Source: an uncultured Collinsella sp.
GTDB lineage: Bacteria > Actinomycetota > Coriobacteriia > Coriobacteriales > Coriobacteriaceae
Direction of reading: 5' to 3'
Length of the DNA: 64,000 bases
NCBI GenBank assembly: GCA_900549745.1
Contig: URPJ01000003.1
Location: 62,001-126,000 of the forward strand
The translations under genes were made by a program, and so were the position numbers. Below the pieces are notes generated by a model. It made no database searches, was not told where the DNA came from, and saw only the letters and a list, made by a program, of their open reading frames with translations. Shown piece after piece: positions 44,209 through 51,628 of the stretch. Each line of letters opens with the position of its first letter. Position 1 is the stretch's first letter.

Positions 44209-46632
44209 CTACGCGACCCCCATCGCCATGCTCTGCTCCACCGCCGCGACGAAGGCCCTGAACGCGGACGCCACGCGCCCGTCGACGCCCAGCAGGTCGC
44301 TGTCGAGGTAGAGGTTGTAAACGTTGCCGCCGCCCGCGATGCCCGCGGCTCCGCTGGCGGTCGCCCCGTATGCTCCGCCGCCGGTAACGCTCGCACCGAA
44401 CACGGCGGCCTTCTCGACGTTGCGCACCGCCGACCTCATGGACTTAACCGGCTCGTCCGCCGTGTCGTCGATGCCGAGGGCCGCGCCCTCCATGACGTAG
44501 CCGAAAATCTTGCGGAACACGCGCGAGGGGGAGTGGATACCCAGCAGGTTCTTGGCCGCGTCGATGGCGCCGCCAACCACGCCGGTAATCTTGCTCACGA
44601 CCACGCCGGCCGCGCTGCTGATACCGTTTGCGATGCCCTGCACGATCTGCGAGCCGATGGAGGCCACGCGGCCCGGGATTGAGGACAGGGCGCTCATGAT
44701 GGAGCTGCCGATGCTCGAGGCCGCCGAGGTCACGAAGCCAACCGCGCCGCGGATGGCGGAGCCCAGGCTGCTGATTCCGTTGCGTCCGATGCTCGCCAGG
44801 GTGGACGGCAGATTCTGGATTGCGCCGCGGATAGCGGACACGATGTTGGTACCGCACGTGCTGACGAAGCCGGCCATGCCGGTGATACCGTTGCCCAGGA
44901 ACGTGATGGCGTTCCTGCCTAGGCTCAGCCAGTCGAGCGCCGACCAAGCCGAGACGAAAGCCGAGAAGATGGCCGGGATGTTGGCGATGAGCGTCGGTAT
45001 CGCCTGCACGATGCCAAGTGCCAGCGTCACAATTGCCTGGATGCCGGCACCGAGCAGTATCGGCGCGTTGTCGTTGATCGCGTTGGCGAGGTTCTGCACG
45101 ATGACCGGGGCCTGCTCGATGATCGTCGGCAGGCTGTCCGCTATGCCCTGCGCCAAGCCGACGATGAGGTTCGCCGCGCCCTCTGCCAGAACGCCCGCGT
45201 TCTCGGCTATGGACTCGGAGAGGCCGGTGAGGATCTGCAGGCCGCTCTCCGTGATGGATGGCAGGTTCTCGGACAGATAGCCGCCGAGCGATGTCATAAG
45301 CGATGCCGCAGTCTCGGAGAGGAACGACAGCCCCATCTCGATTCCCTCGGCGAGCCTGGGAACGACCTCGCCGCCCACGTCGGCGAAGCCCTCGGCGATG
45401 CCGGGCAGCGATGAGGTGATGTTCTCCTGCAGCGTGGACAGGTCGCCCTCGAGCAGCGTCAAGCCGTAGACCATGGCAAGGTGCAGCGACTCCAACGGGT
45501 TGTCCCCAACCGCCCAGATCTCGACAAGGCCCTTGAAGCGCTCGCCGATCTCGTCCACGCCGTCCGACACGGCGGAGAGGATGTCGCCCATAGGCCCGGG
45601 CACGGCCTCAGCCGCGCTGTCGAGCGCCTGAGTGAAGATGTCGACAAACGCTTGGCCGAGCACGGGACCGACCGACGTGACAAGGCTCGGTAGCTGCGAC
45701 AGCGCCGTGCCGACGATGGTCGCAACGCGCGGGACGACGTTCGATGCCGCCGTCTCGACCGACTGTAGCAGCTCCTCGGTGAGCTTGCCCATGTCGGCGT
45801 CGTCCTTGCCCAGCTCCGTCACCCAGTTCTCCCAGGCGGCCTTCGCCATGTTGCAGGAGCCCTCGATGGTCGTGGCGGCCTCGCGCGAGGTCGTGCCGGC
45901 GATCTGCATCTGCTCCTGCATCGTGTGAATGGCCAGCACGACGTTATCGAAGGATAGGCTCGACTCGTCCACGGCTGAGTTGACCGCGTGCGCGTCCTTG
46001 ACGAGGCGCTGCATCTCCTCCTTGGTTCCGCCGTATCCGAGCTTCAAGTTATCGAGCATGGTGTAGTTCTGCTTCGCAAAGCCCTGGTACGCGTTCTGGA
46101 GGTCCTCCATCGCCGTGCCGAAGGTGTTGGCGTTGTCGCTCATGTCGACCATTGCCGTGTTGGCATACTTCGCGGCCTTTACCGTGTCGCCGCCCAGTGA
46201 GGAAACGAGCGAGGCCGAGAAGCCCGTCACCTGCTCCATGTATTGGTTGGCGCTAATGCCGGCCGTCTTGTAGGCTGCGTCGGCGTTGGCCAGCACCGTC
46301 GTCTGGGCCTGTTCGAGCTGCTCCCACTTACCGGAGCACTGCTCGACGGTCTGGCCGGTCATGGCGGCGTAGTCCTCGAGGGACTTGCCCATGTTGCCGA
46401 ATATCTTCTTAATGCCGCCGACGTTCTGCTCGTATGCGGCGTATGCGCTCATGCTCATGCCCGTGATGGCGGTGACGCCCGCCCCCACGGCGGCGACGCC
46501 AACGCCTATCGCCTTGGCGGCGGTCGCGCCGGCCTTGCCGAGCGTGCCCACGACCTTCGAGGCCACGCCCTCGGCCTTGCCACTGGCCTCGTCCTTGAGG
46601 CCGACCTTAATCATCAGGTCGAGAAGGTTCAC
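44209..46632 (-). CDS. Phage tail tape measure protein
   Basis: 807 residues, the longest phage gene. N-terminal helical region, then long hydrophobic stretches and Ala/Gly/Ile-rich repeats (GIVQAIPTLIANIPAIF, SSIGSSIMSALSSIPGRV), ending in the phage-lambda-H-type LLGIHSPSRVFRKIFGYVMEG. Sets tail length and helps DNA ejection. Start GTG 46632 overlaps the end of the frameshift ORF. Length suggests a siphovirus tail of roughly 120 nm, by the usual ~1.5 angstrom per residue. Confidence 0.92.
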   Translation of the reverse strand: MNLLDLMIKVGLKDEASGKAEGVASKVVGTLGKAGATAAKAIGVGVAAVGAGVTAITGMSMSAYAAYEQNVGGIKKIFGNMGKSLEDYAAMTGQTVEQCSGKWEQLEQAQTTVLANADAAYKTAGISANQYMEQVTGFSASLVSSLGGDTVKAAKYANTAMVDMSDNANTFGTAMEDLQNAYQGFAKQNYTMLDNLKLGYGGTKEEMQRLVKDAHAVNSAVDESSLSFDNVVLAIHTMQEQMQIAGTTSREAATTIEGSCNMAKAAWENWVTELGKDDADMGKLTEELLQSVETAASNVVPRVATIVGTALSQLPSLVTSVGPVLGQAFVDIFTQALDSAAEAVPGPMGDILSAVSDGVDEIGERFKGLVEIWAVGDNPLESLHLAMVYGLTLLEGDLSTLQENITSSLPGIAEGFADVGGEVVPRLAEGIEMGLSFLSETAASLMTSLGGYLSENLPSITESGLQILTGLSESIAENAGVLAEGAANLIVGLAQGIADSLPTIIEQAPVIVQNLANAINDNAPILLGAGIQAIVTLALGIVQAIPTLIANIPAIFSAFVSAWSALDWLSLGRNAITFLGNGITGMAGFVSTCGTNIVSAIRGAIQNLPSTLASIGRNGISSLGSAIRGAVGFVTSAASSIGSSIMSALSSIPGRVASIGSQIVQGIANGISSAAGVVVSKITGVVGGAIDAAKNLLGIHSPSRVFRKIFGYVMEGAALGIDDTADEPVKSMRSAVRNVEKAAVFGASVTGGGAYGATASGAAGIAGGGNVYNLYLDSDLLGVDGRVASAFRAFVAAVEQSMAMGVA

Positions 46633-47354
46633 CTAGACCACCTTCAATCCCATCCGCTCGATGATGTCTGCGGCGATCTCGTCGCCGCCGCGCGTGTCCT
46701 CCGCCTCGGACCCATCGCCCGCACCGCCGTTGACGATGCTCAGGAAGGGTTCCTTGAGCCACTTCCCCTGCGCCATGAGGCGCACCGACTCGCTCAGGTA
46801 CACACGGAACGCCTCCCGCTCGTCCCGCTCGCGCCACCGCGCGACCATGTACCTACAGAAAGGGCGAGCACGCCGTGGCCCGACGTACTCGCCCAGACAG
46901 AGCCATATGTGGGATGGGTCCTCGGCGGCTATCCAAAAAAAGGAGCCAGGATGTCCTTGATGCCGTCGATGCCGTCGATGGCATCCTTGATGTCGTTCAC
47001 CCACTTCTTGACGGTGAAGTCGGCCTTGTACTCCTCGAGCGTCTGGCCGTCGAGCGCGGCGAGCAGCTTGTAGCTGATCTCGCCGCCCTGGCGCAGCACG
47101 TCGGGCAGAAGCCCCGCCACCATGTCCACGGCGAGGCCGTTGACCTCGGCGGTGGCGGCTGCTTTCGCGGCCTCGGGGTCGCCCTTCGCCTTGGCGGTCG
47201 CCTTGGCCTTGGCCTTGGCGGAGTCGGAGCGGAACTTGGCGTAGGAGGCCTTTGCCTTTGCGCCGAGTTCGCCGTTCATGACGTCCTCCGCCACGTCCGC
47301 CAACAGGCACATGGCATTCTGGAACTCGTCGGCGTTAAGGTTGTCCAGCTTCAT
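46633..47354 (-). CDS. Tail assembly chaperone, long form made by -1 frameshift
   Basis: Ribosomes translating the 141-residue chaperone (46929-47354) meet the slippery T TTT TTT at 46941-46935, just before its stop. A -1 slip reads on in the second frame for 100 more residues (begins WIAAEDPSHIWLCLGE, ends ERMGLKVV), giving about 240 residues. This is the gpG/gpGT scheme of lambda-like tails. The downstream frame has no own ribosome site or good start, which supports frameshifting. Confidence 0.82.
46929..47354 (-). CDS. Tail assembly chaperone, short form (gpG-like)
   Basis: 141 residues, helical, Ala/Lys-rich middle (SAKAKAKATAKAKGDPEAAK). Lies between the major tail protein and the tape measure, the fixed place of tail chaperones, and ends with LAPFFG just past the slippery run. 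Needed to keep the tape measure soluble during tail assembly (family knowledge). Confidence 0.85.
   Translation of the reverse strand: MKLDNLNADEFQNAMCLLADVAEDVMNGELGAKAKASYAKFRSDSAKAKAKATAKAKGDPEAAKAAATAEVNGLAVDMVAGLLPDVLRQGGEISYKLLAALDGQTLEEYKADFTVKKWVNDIKDAIDGIDGIKDILAPFFG
46935..46941 (-). promoter_or_regulatory. Programmed -1 frameshift slippery site
   Basis: Seven T on the coding strand, in zero frame CC(T TTT TTT) GGA TAG, the X XXY YYZ form with both tRNA-Phe able to re-pair one base back. The zero-frame stop follows one codon later. Confidence 0.82.
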
Positions 47355-47356
47355 GG

Positions 47357-47926
47357 TTAGGCTCCAATCTCCTGCTTGATATACAGCTCGTAGGGCACGA
47401 TCTCGGGGTTCTTGATTGAGTAGTGGCCCGTGAACTCGAACGCGAACTGGCCCTTGGCCTTGTTCTGCGTCGTGATTTGCAGACCGCCCGTGTTGAGCGC
47501 GTTGATGAGGCGGATGGCGATATAGCCGTTGCCGTTCTCGCCCGAGTAATCGCCGATGAGCCAGATGTCGGCGAAGTCGGCCTCCGAGAGTGCGGAGCGC
47601 GGGACGATCTTCCCCTCGGTCTCGTCGGCTGCGGCTGCGAGCTTCTTGCCGAGCGCGGTGTTCAGCGTCACGAAGGTGCCGCTCAGCTTGGCCTCGATGC
47701 TGTCGATACGCTTGAGCTCCATCGTGTTGGCGGGGCAGTTGTCGATGTCCTCGCCGTAGTCGATGAAGTTGGGCGTGGCGGCGAAGCTGGTTCCGCCGCT
47801 CGTCGCACCCATCAGCTCGGACTCCGCGACCTCTGCGGTCTTGGGGTTGAAATTCGTGGCGAGCAGGCCCGCGTTGATGACGATCTCCTTGAACGTGTTC
47901 TCGGGGATGCGCGTGAACTTAGACAT
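47357..47926 (-). CDS. Phage major tail protein
   Basis: 189 residues, mostly beta. Begins MSKFTRIPENTFKEIVINAG and shows the pattern of tail tube proteins (GATSGGTSFAATPNFIDYGEDI, FEFTGHYSIKNPEIVPYELY). Immediately precedes the chaperone genes. AGGAGG upstream of ATG 47926. Confidence 0.85.
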   Translation of the reverse strand: MSKFTRIPENTFKEIVINAGLLATNFNPKTAEVAESELMGATSGGTSFAATPNFIDYGEDIDNCPANTMELKRIDSIEAKLSGTFVTLNTALGKKLAAAADETEGKIVPRSALSEADFADIWLIGDYSGENGNGYIAIRLINALNTGGLQITTQNKAKGQFAFEFTGHYSIKNPEIVPYELYIKQEIGA

Positions 47927-47934
47927 ATGACCTC

Positions 47935-48303
47935 CTAGTAGCTGGTCATGTACTCAATGGTCAGGTTGATGATTCGGCGCTTCACGGCGTTGTCCTCGTC
48001 GGCCATGGCGTTGCAGAACGGCTCGCCCTGCATCACCCACATGCCGCCGCCGTCGCACGGCAGCAGCACGCCCGACAGCCCCAGCGCCCGGGCGATCTCT
48101 TCGGTCTTGGCGTTCGGCGCGGCCTCGGACGATGTACGGAACCAGAGGTTCACCTCGGAGTTGCACTGCGTGCCGAATGCCGCGGTCGGCAGGTCGTAGG
48201 TGATGTAGGGCATCTTCGCCTCGCCCGGCACCGCCGAGTCGCGGTACACGGGAAGGCCGAAGCCCTCGAGCCAAGCCTGCAGCGCTGCCGCCTTAGTCGC
48301 CAT
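47935..48303 (-). CDS. Phage tail terminator-like protein
   Basis: 122 residues; ITYDLPTAAFGTQCNSEVNLWFRTSS and a final INLTIEYMTSY resemble small tail-completion proteins placed just before the major tail protein. ATG 48303 has GGGAGGTG and overlaps the gene before it. Confidence 0.6.
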   Translation of the reverse strand: MATKAAALQAWLEGFGLPVYRDSAVPGEAKMPYITYDLPTAAFGTQCNSEVNLWFRTSSEAAPNAKTEEIARALGLSGVLLPCDGGGMWVMQGEPFCNAMADEDNAVKRRIINLTIEYMTSY

Positions 48304-48646
48304 CCGACACCTCCCACTCCTCCGCGCTGCACTGGCCGAAGCCAAACGACGCGCAGCACGGCGCGGCGCCGTCGTCCGCGTTCGACGTGCAGCGGAATAC
48401 CTGCCCGTCGAACGCACGCTGGAAGAGGTCGCCGTACCGCAGCGGCTCGGCGGTCGTCACGGTGTAGACGTTCCTCACGCCGTCGTGCTCCGCGATGCGC
48501 GAGGCCGTGGAGCTGTCGCGCACGATCGCCGCCGTGAAGCCGTCGCCGACGGTGAGGACGGTCTTGAAGCCACCCTCACCATCAGGCTCGGTCTTTGCGA
48601 CGAGCCTCGTGCACGCTACCGCCATGCGCTCGTACAGGCGGCTCAC
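48293..48646 (-). CDS. Phage head-tail joining protein, hypothetical
   Basis: 117 residues. Beta-rich (FKTVLTVGDGFTAAIVRD, GVRNVYTVTTAEPLRYGDLFQ) with three Cys near the end (APCCASFGFGQC). Start GTG 48646 overlaps the preceding TGA (GTGA) and has GGAG six bases upstream. Likely a stopper-type protein by position. Confidence 0.55.
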   Translation of the reverse strand: MSRLYERMAVACTRLVAKTEPDGEGGFKTVLTVGDGFTAAIVRDSSTASRIAEHDGVRNVYTVTTAEPLRYGDLFQRAFDGQVFRCTSNADDGAAPCCASFGFGQCSAEEWEVSDGD

Positions 48647-49059
48647 AGCTTTCTCCAAGGGTCGAGACGCGCCTTGAACTGCTGCCGCCACGTGATGGGC
48701 GAGCCGTCGCCGCCGACGCGCGTGTAGCTGTAGCCGCCGAAGCTCTCGGATGCGTACGGACTGTCCAGCTCCTTGGCGTGCTCGGTCTGCCACGCCGCGA
48801 TCTCGTCAGCGAGGTCGACCACGGCCTGCGGGATGGCGAGCGCCCAGACGGTGCCGACGAACTCCTCGTCCGTGAGCACGTTGTAGGGCCACGCGTGCAG
48901 CCCGTCGTTGAAGGTCGAGCCCGTGATGCGGACGTACTGGCCCTCCTTGAGGCCGAGGGCCGCGGGCGGCACGAGGCTACCGCCCTCGATGCGGACGCGC
49001 CCCGTGCGCTTGTCGGCGACGAACCAGTTGCGCAGCGACAGAAGCACCTGCTCGAGCAT
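48643..49059 (-). CDS. Phage head-tail connector/adaptor-like protein
   Basis: 138 residues following the capsid gene. Helical N-terminus (MLEQVLLSLRNWFVADK) like adaptor proteins; middle part VPPAALGLKEGQYVRITGSTFNDGLHAW suggests a small beta domain. Assignment rests on location between capsid and tail genes. Confidence 0.55.
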   Translation of the reverse strand: MLEQVLLSLRNWFVADKRTGRVRIEGGSLVPPAALGLKEGQYVRITGSTFNDGLHAWPYNVLTDEEFVGTVWALAIPQAVVDLADEIAAWQTEHAKELDSPYASESFGGYSYTRVGGDGSPITWRQQFKARLDPWRKL

Positions 49060-49067
49060 CTCTGCGC

Positions 49068-49949
49068 CTATCGCTTATCGGTGATGACGGCGGCGAGCTC
49101 GGGGCTGAGGGTCTTGACGCCGCAGAGCATGTCGATGGAGACGGTGTCGGTCTTGGTCTTCTGGTCGTAGCCCTGCACGACGCGCAGGCCGAAGCCGTCG
49201 TAGGAGGTGGAGAAGGCCTTGGGCGCGCCGAGCGGCATCTCGAGCTGGCGGGTCACGAGCGCGAAGGCGTTCTTGTGGAACGCGATGGACGGCGTGTAGT
49301 TGGCCGTCTCTGCCGTGGTCTTCTGCACGTTCTGGTCGCAGTAGAAGTCGAGGCCGTACTTGCGGCCAAGCGATGCCTCCTTGAGGGCGGTGCCGTTGTC
49401 GCCGACGGCGGAGGCATTGGTAAACGCCTCGGTGTTGAGCAGGTCGGCCTCGGCCTGGGAGCCGTAGACGAAGCGGCGCTCCGTGGAGGGCGCCTTGGCG
49501 TCCACGAGGAACTTGCGGGCGGCGATGATGTCCGCCACGGCGATGGCGCCCTTGGTGTGGTCGACGCGGTTCGTGACGTCCTTCTCGAGCGCGAGCAGGT
49601 AGCCGTCGATCTTGTCGGCGAAGGCCTGCATGGCCGGGACGAGGAACTGCGCGGAGAAGTCGACGATGCCCATCGTCAGCTCCTTGGACGTGACGGCGAA
49701 CGTCACGTCGAGCAGCTTGTCCATCTTGACGGGGACCTTGCCCTCCGTGGCGTCCTGCACCTCGACCTCGGTAGTAAACTCCTTGGCCTCGAAGGTGGCG
49801 GGCTTGCGGACGGTGATGGTGTCGCCCACGCCGGCGACGAACTCGGAGGAGTAGTCGCGGTGGACGAGGTTGGCCATGACGGCGTTGGTGCGCAGAACGT
49901 CCAGCGCCTCGTTGGCGATGATGTTGGGTGTAAGGATGGTGTTCGACAT
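49068..49949 (-). CDS. Phage major capsid protein
   Basis: 293 residues. P22/HK97-fold coat type: starts MSNTILTPNIIANEALDVLR, then VGDTITVRKPATFEAKEF, LLDVTFAVTSKEL and a C-terminal FALVTRQLEMPLGAPKAFST. Lies directly after the scaffold gene. GGGG site upstream of ATG 49949. Confidence 0.9.
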   Translation of the reverse strand: MSNTILTPNIIANEALDVLRTNAVMANLVHRDYSSEFVAGVGDTITVRKPATFEAKEFTTEVEVQDATEGKVPVKMDKLLDVTFAVTSKELTMGIVDFSAQFLVPAMQAFADKIDGYLLALEKDVTNRVDHTKGAIAVADIIAARKFLVDAKAPSTERRFVYGSQAEADLLNTEAFTNASAVGDNGTALKEASLGRKYGLDFYCDQNVQKTTAETANYTPSIAFHKNAFALVTRQLEMPLGAPKAFSTSYDGFGLRVVQGYDQKTKTDTVSIDMLCGVKTLSPELAAVITDKR

Positions 49950-49958
49950 AGAAACCCC

Positions 49959-50522
49959 TTAGCCTCTCTGCTCCGCCTTGTACTTCATGTACTCGGCGGT
50001 GCTCATTTCGTTGATGTCCTTGCCGCCCTCGCCCTTGGGGGCGTGGGCCACGTCGGCGCCCTTGACGGTCGTGGTTGCGATGAAGTCGGCCCAGTCGGCC
50101 TTGATGCCCTCGGTGAGCTTGTCCGCACCCTCGATAGCGCCGTCCTTGACGGTCACGTTCTCGAGGTCGGAGACCTTGAGAACGGTCTCGATGCGCTTGG
50201 GGTCGACGCCCGCCGACTTGAGCAGCTCTCGGTACAGGCTGCGCTTCTCGGCTGCGGCTTTCTCGCCCTCGACCTTGGCCTTGTAGTCCTCTAGGTTCTT
50301 GACGGCAGCCTTGTACTTTTCCTCGTACTCGCCCGCGCCCTCGCCCTTGGCCTTGAGCGCGTCCAGCTCCTTCTTGTAGCCGTCCGCCTTGCCCGCGGCC
50401 TCCTTGAACTCGTCGCGCTGCGCCTTGAGCGCGTCCACGCTCTCGGCGTGCTCGTCGATGATCTGGTCGATCTTCTCGTCCTCGATGCCCATTGCCTTGA
50501 GCATCTTTCGCGTGAGTGCCAA
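49959..50522 (-). CDS. Phage scaffolding protein
   Basis: About 187 residues. Highly charged, Lys/Glu/Ala-rich coiled coil (DEFKEAAGKADGYKKELDAL, EKYKAAVKNLEDYKAKVEGE) and then a small C-terminal region (KDINEMSTAEYMKYKAEQRG), as in capsid scaffolds. TTG 50522 has AGGGAG six bases upstream; ATG 50504 is the alternative start. Confidence 0.82.
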   Translation of the reverse strand: MALTRKMLKAMGIEDEKIDQIIDEHAESVDALKAQRDEFKEAAGKADGYKKELDALKAKGEGAGEYEEKYKAAVKNLEDYKAKVEGEKAAAEKRSLYRELLKSAGVDPKRIETVLKVSDLENVTVKDGAIEGADKLTEGIKADWADFIATTTVKGADVAHAPKGEGGKDINEMSTAEYMKYKAEQRG

Positions 50523-50631
50523 CAGAATCTCCCTTGCTTCGGAATGGGCGGGTTCCCACCTGTTGCCTCGGCAGGGCCCGCGCCGCAATACCTCGCGGCA
50601 AGGGTGAGTATCCAAGCGGAGTAACGCGGCC

Positions 50632-51054
50632 CTACGCGCCACCCCTCAGGTGCTTCTCGAGAATCGCCCGGTACGTATCGCCGTGACCCGTTGCCGCCTT
50701 GCGCAGGAAGTGCTTGCCCTTCATGCGGGAAGTCCCCTCCTCGACGTACGGCGCGTACTCGACGTTGGTCCCGATGAAGCAGTCGTAGCCTTTGAGTAGG
50801 TGCGTGACGGAGTTACGCAACCTGCCCGTATCGACCGGGCACGTCGCCTTGGCGTAGCCCTCCGCGACGAGGCCTATCTCCTCTAGGCCCGTCTTGTAGG
50901 CGCGCAAGAGGGCCTTCTCGACCTGCTCGATGTTGTTCTGCCGTATCTCGATGCACTCGGCGGTATCCAGCTTCGTGGCGTTTACGATCTCCTCGGTGAT
51001 GAGGGTGCCGTGCCGGCCGTGGTCGCCGACGCCGCCGACGAGCCCGTAAGCCAT
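50632..51054 (-). CDS. Phage HK97 gp10-like protein
   Basis: 140 residues. Diagnostic pattern: TCPVDTGRLRNSVTHLL, VEYAPYVEEGTSRM and FLRKAATGH. In this family a tail-completion or head-closure role. Its ATG overlaps the stop of the gene before it. The place before the scaffold is unusual; it is normally after the capsid. Confidence 0.75.
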   Translation of the reverse strand: MAYGLVGGVGDHGRHGTLITEEIVNATKLDTAECIEIRQNNIEQVEKALLRAYKTGLEEIGLVAEGYAKATCPVDTGRLRNSVTHLLKGYDCFIGTNVEYAPYVEEGTSRMKGKHFLRKAATGHGDTYRAILEKHLRGGA

Positions 51055-51275
51055 CAGTCGGGCACCTCGCAGCCGTAGCCAACGCGACCGTCGACGTCCG
51101 CCTCGATGGCCTCGATGGCCTGCATCGGCACGCCGGCGCACCCGAGCGTGCAGCCGTCGTCGGGCTCAACCTCGTCGCCGCGCTGCGTGCAGATGTAGGT
51201 ATCCGGGAACGTGAAGCCGAAGCCCAGCTTTACGGCGCAGTCGCCGCAGTTCGCACAAGTGAATAGCTCTTTCAT
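51054..51275 (-). CDS. Small Cys-rich phage protein
   Basis: 73 residues with two Cys groups (FTCANCGDC and DDGCTLGCAG, plus ICTQ and YGCEV), probably a metal-binding fold. Family not recognised. First gene after the terminator at 51327-51350, so it either depends on read-through or on its own promoter. Confidence 0.5.
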   Translation of the reverse strand: MKELFTCANCGDCAVKLGFGFTFPDTYICTQRGDEVEPDDGCTLGCAGVPMQAIEAIEADVDGRVGYGCEVPD

Positions 51276-51326
51276 GCCTGCCCCAATCTCTCTGCGGGCA
51301 GTGTCACGGCACGGTCACGCGGCATG

Positions 51327-51350
51327 AAAAAAGCCCCGCCGTGGCGGGGC
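51327..51350 (-). terminator. Terminator after the immunity-like gene
   Basis: Minus strand GCCCCGCC-AC-GGCGGGGC followed by TTTTTTC: a textbook strong terminator 10 bp after the immunity-like gene. Confidence 0.92.
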
Positions 51351-51360
51351 CCGCTGTGAT

Positions 51361-51627
51361 CTATTGGATTTTTACCTCGTGGGCCTTGTCCATCTCAAGC
51401 TCGATAGCAGACGGGCTCTCGCCTCTGAGGAAAAATGGAATCGGGAAGAAGTCAATCTTCCCCGTTTCCTTGTCGATGGCATACGGAGTGTCGCCCGGGG
51501 CCATCTTTCCATCGAAACCGAAACCGACGAACCAATGGTATTTGCCCTCGTATGCGCACACCGGGCCGTATCCGTCTACGGCCTCCTCTTCCAGAATCGG
51601 CTTTATGGCCTCTTCCAATGTGAGCAT
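51361..51627 (-). CDS. Probable immunity protein (Imm35/YrhB-like)
   Basis: 88 residues. MLTLEEAIKPILEEE, then YHWFVGFGFDG and DTPYAIDKETGKIDFFPIP, the pattern of small alpha+beta immunity proteins of the YrhB/Imm35 type (a WxF/GF strand pair and an ID..TG turn). It starts one base after the stop of the MuF-toxin gene and both end at a strong terminator. Toxin neutralisation is inferred from family look and position. Confidence 0.65.
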   Translation of the reverse strand: MLTLEEAIKPILEEEAVDGYGPVCAYEGKYHWFVGFGFDGKMAPGDTPYAIDKETGKIDFFPIPFFLRGESPSAIELEMDKAHEVKIQ

Positions 51628-51628
51628 G

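Noticed and set aside
49075..50601. 508-codon minus-strand frame over capsid and scaffold genes
   Set aside because: Arg/Gly-rich out-of-frame translation; the capsid and scaffold frames are supported by motifs and ribosome sites.
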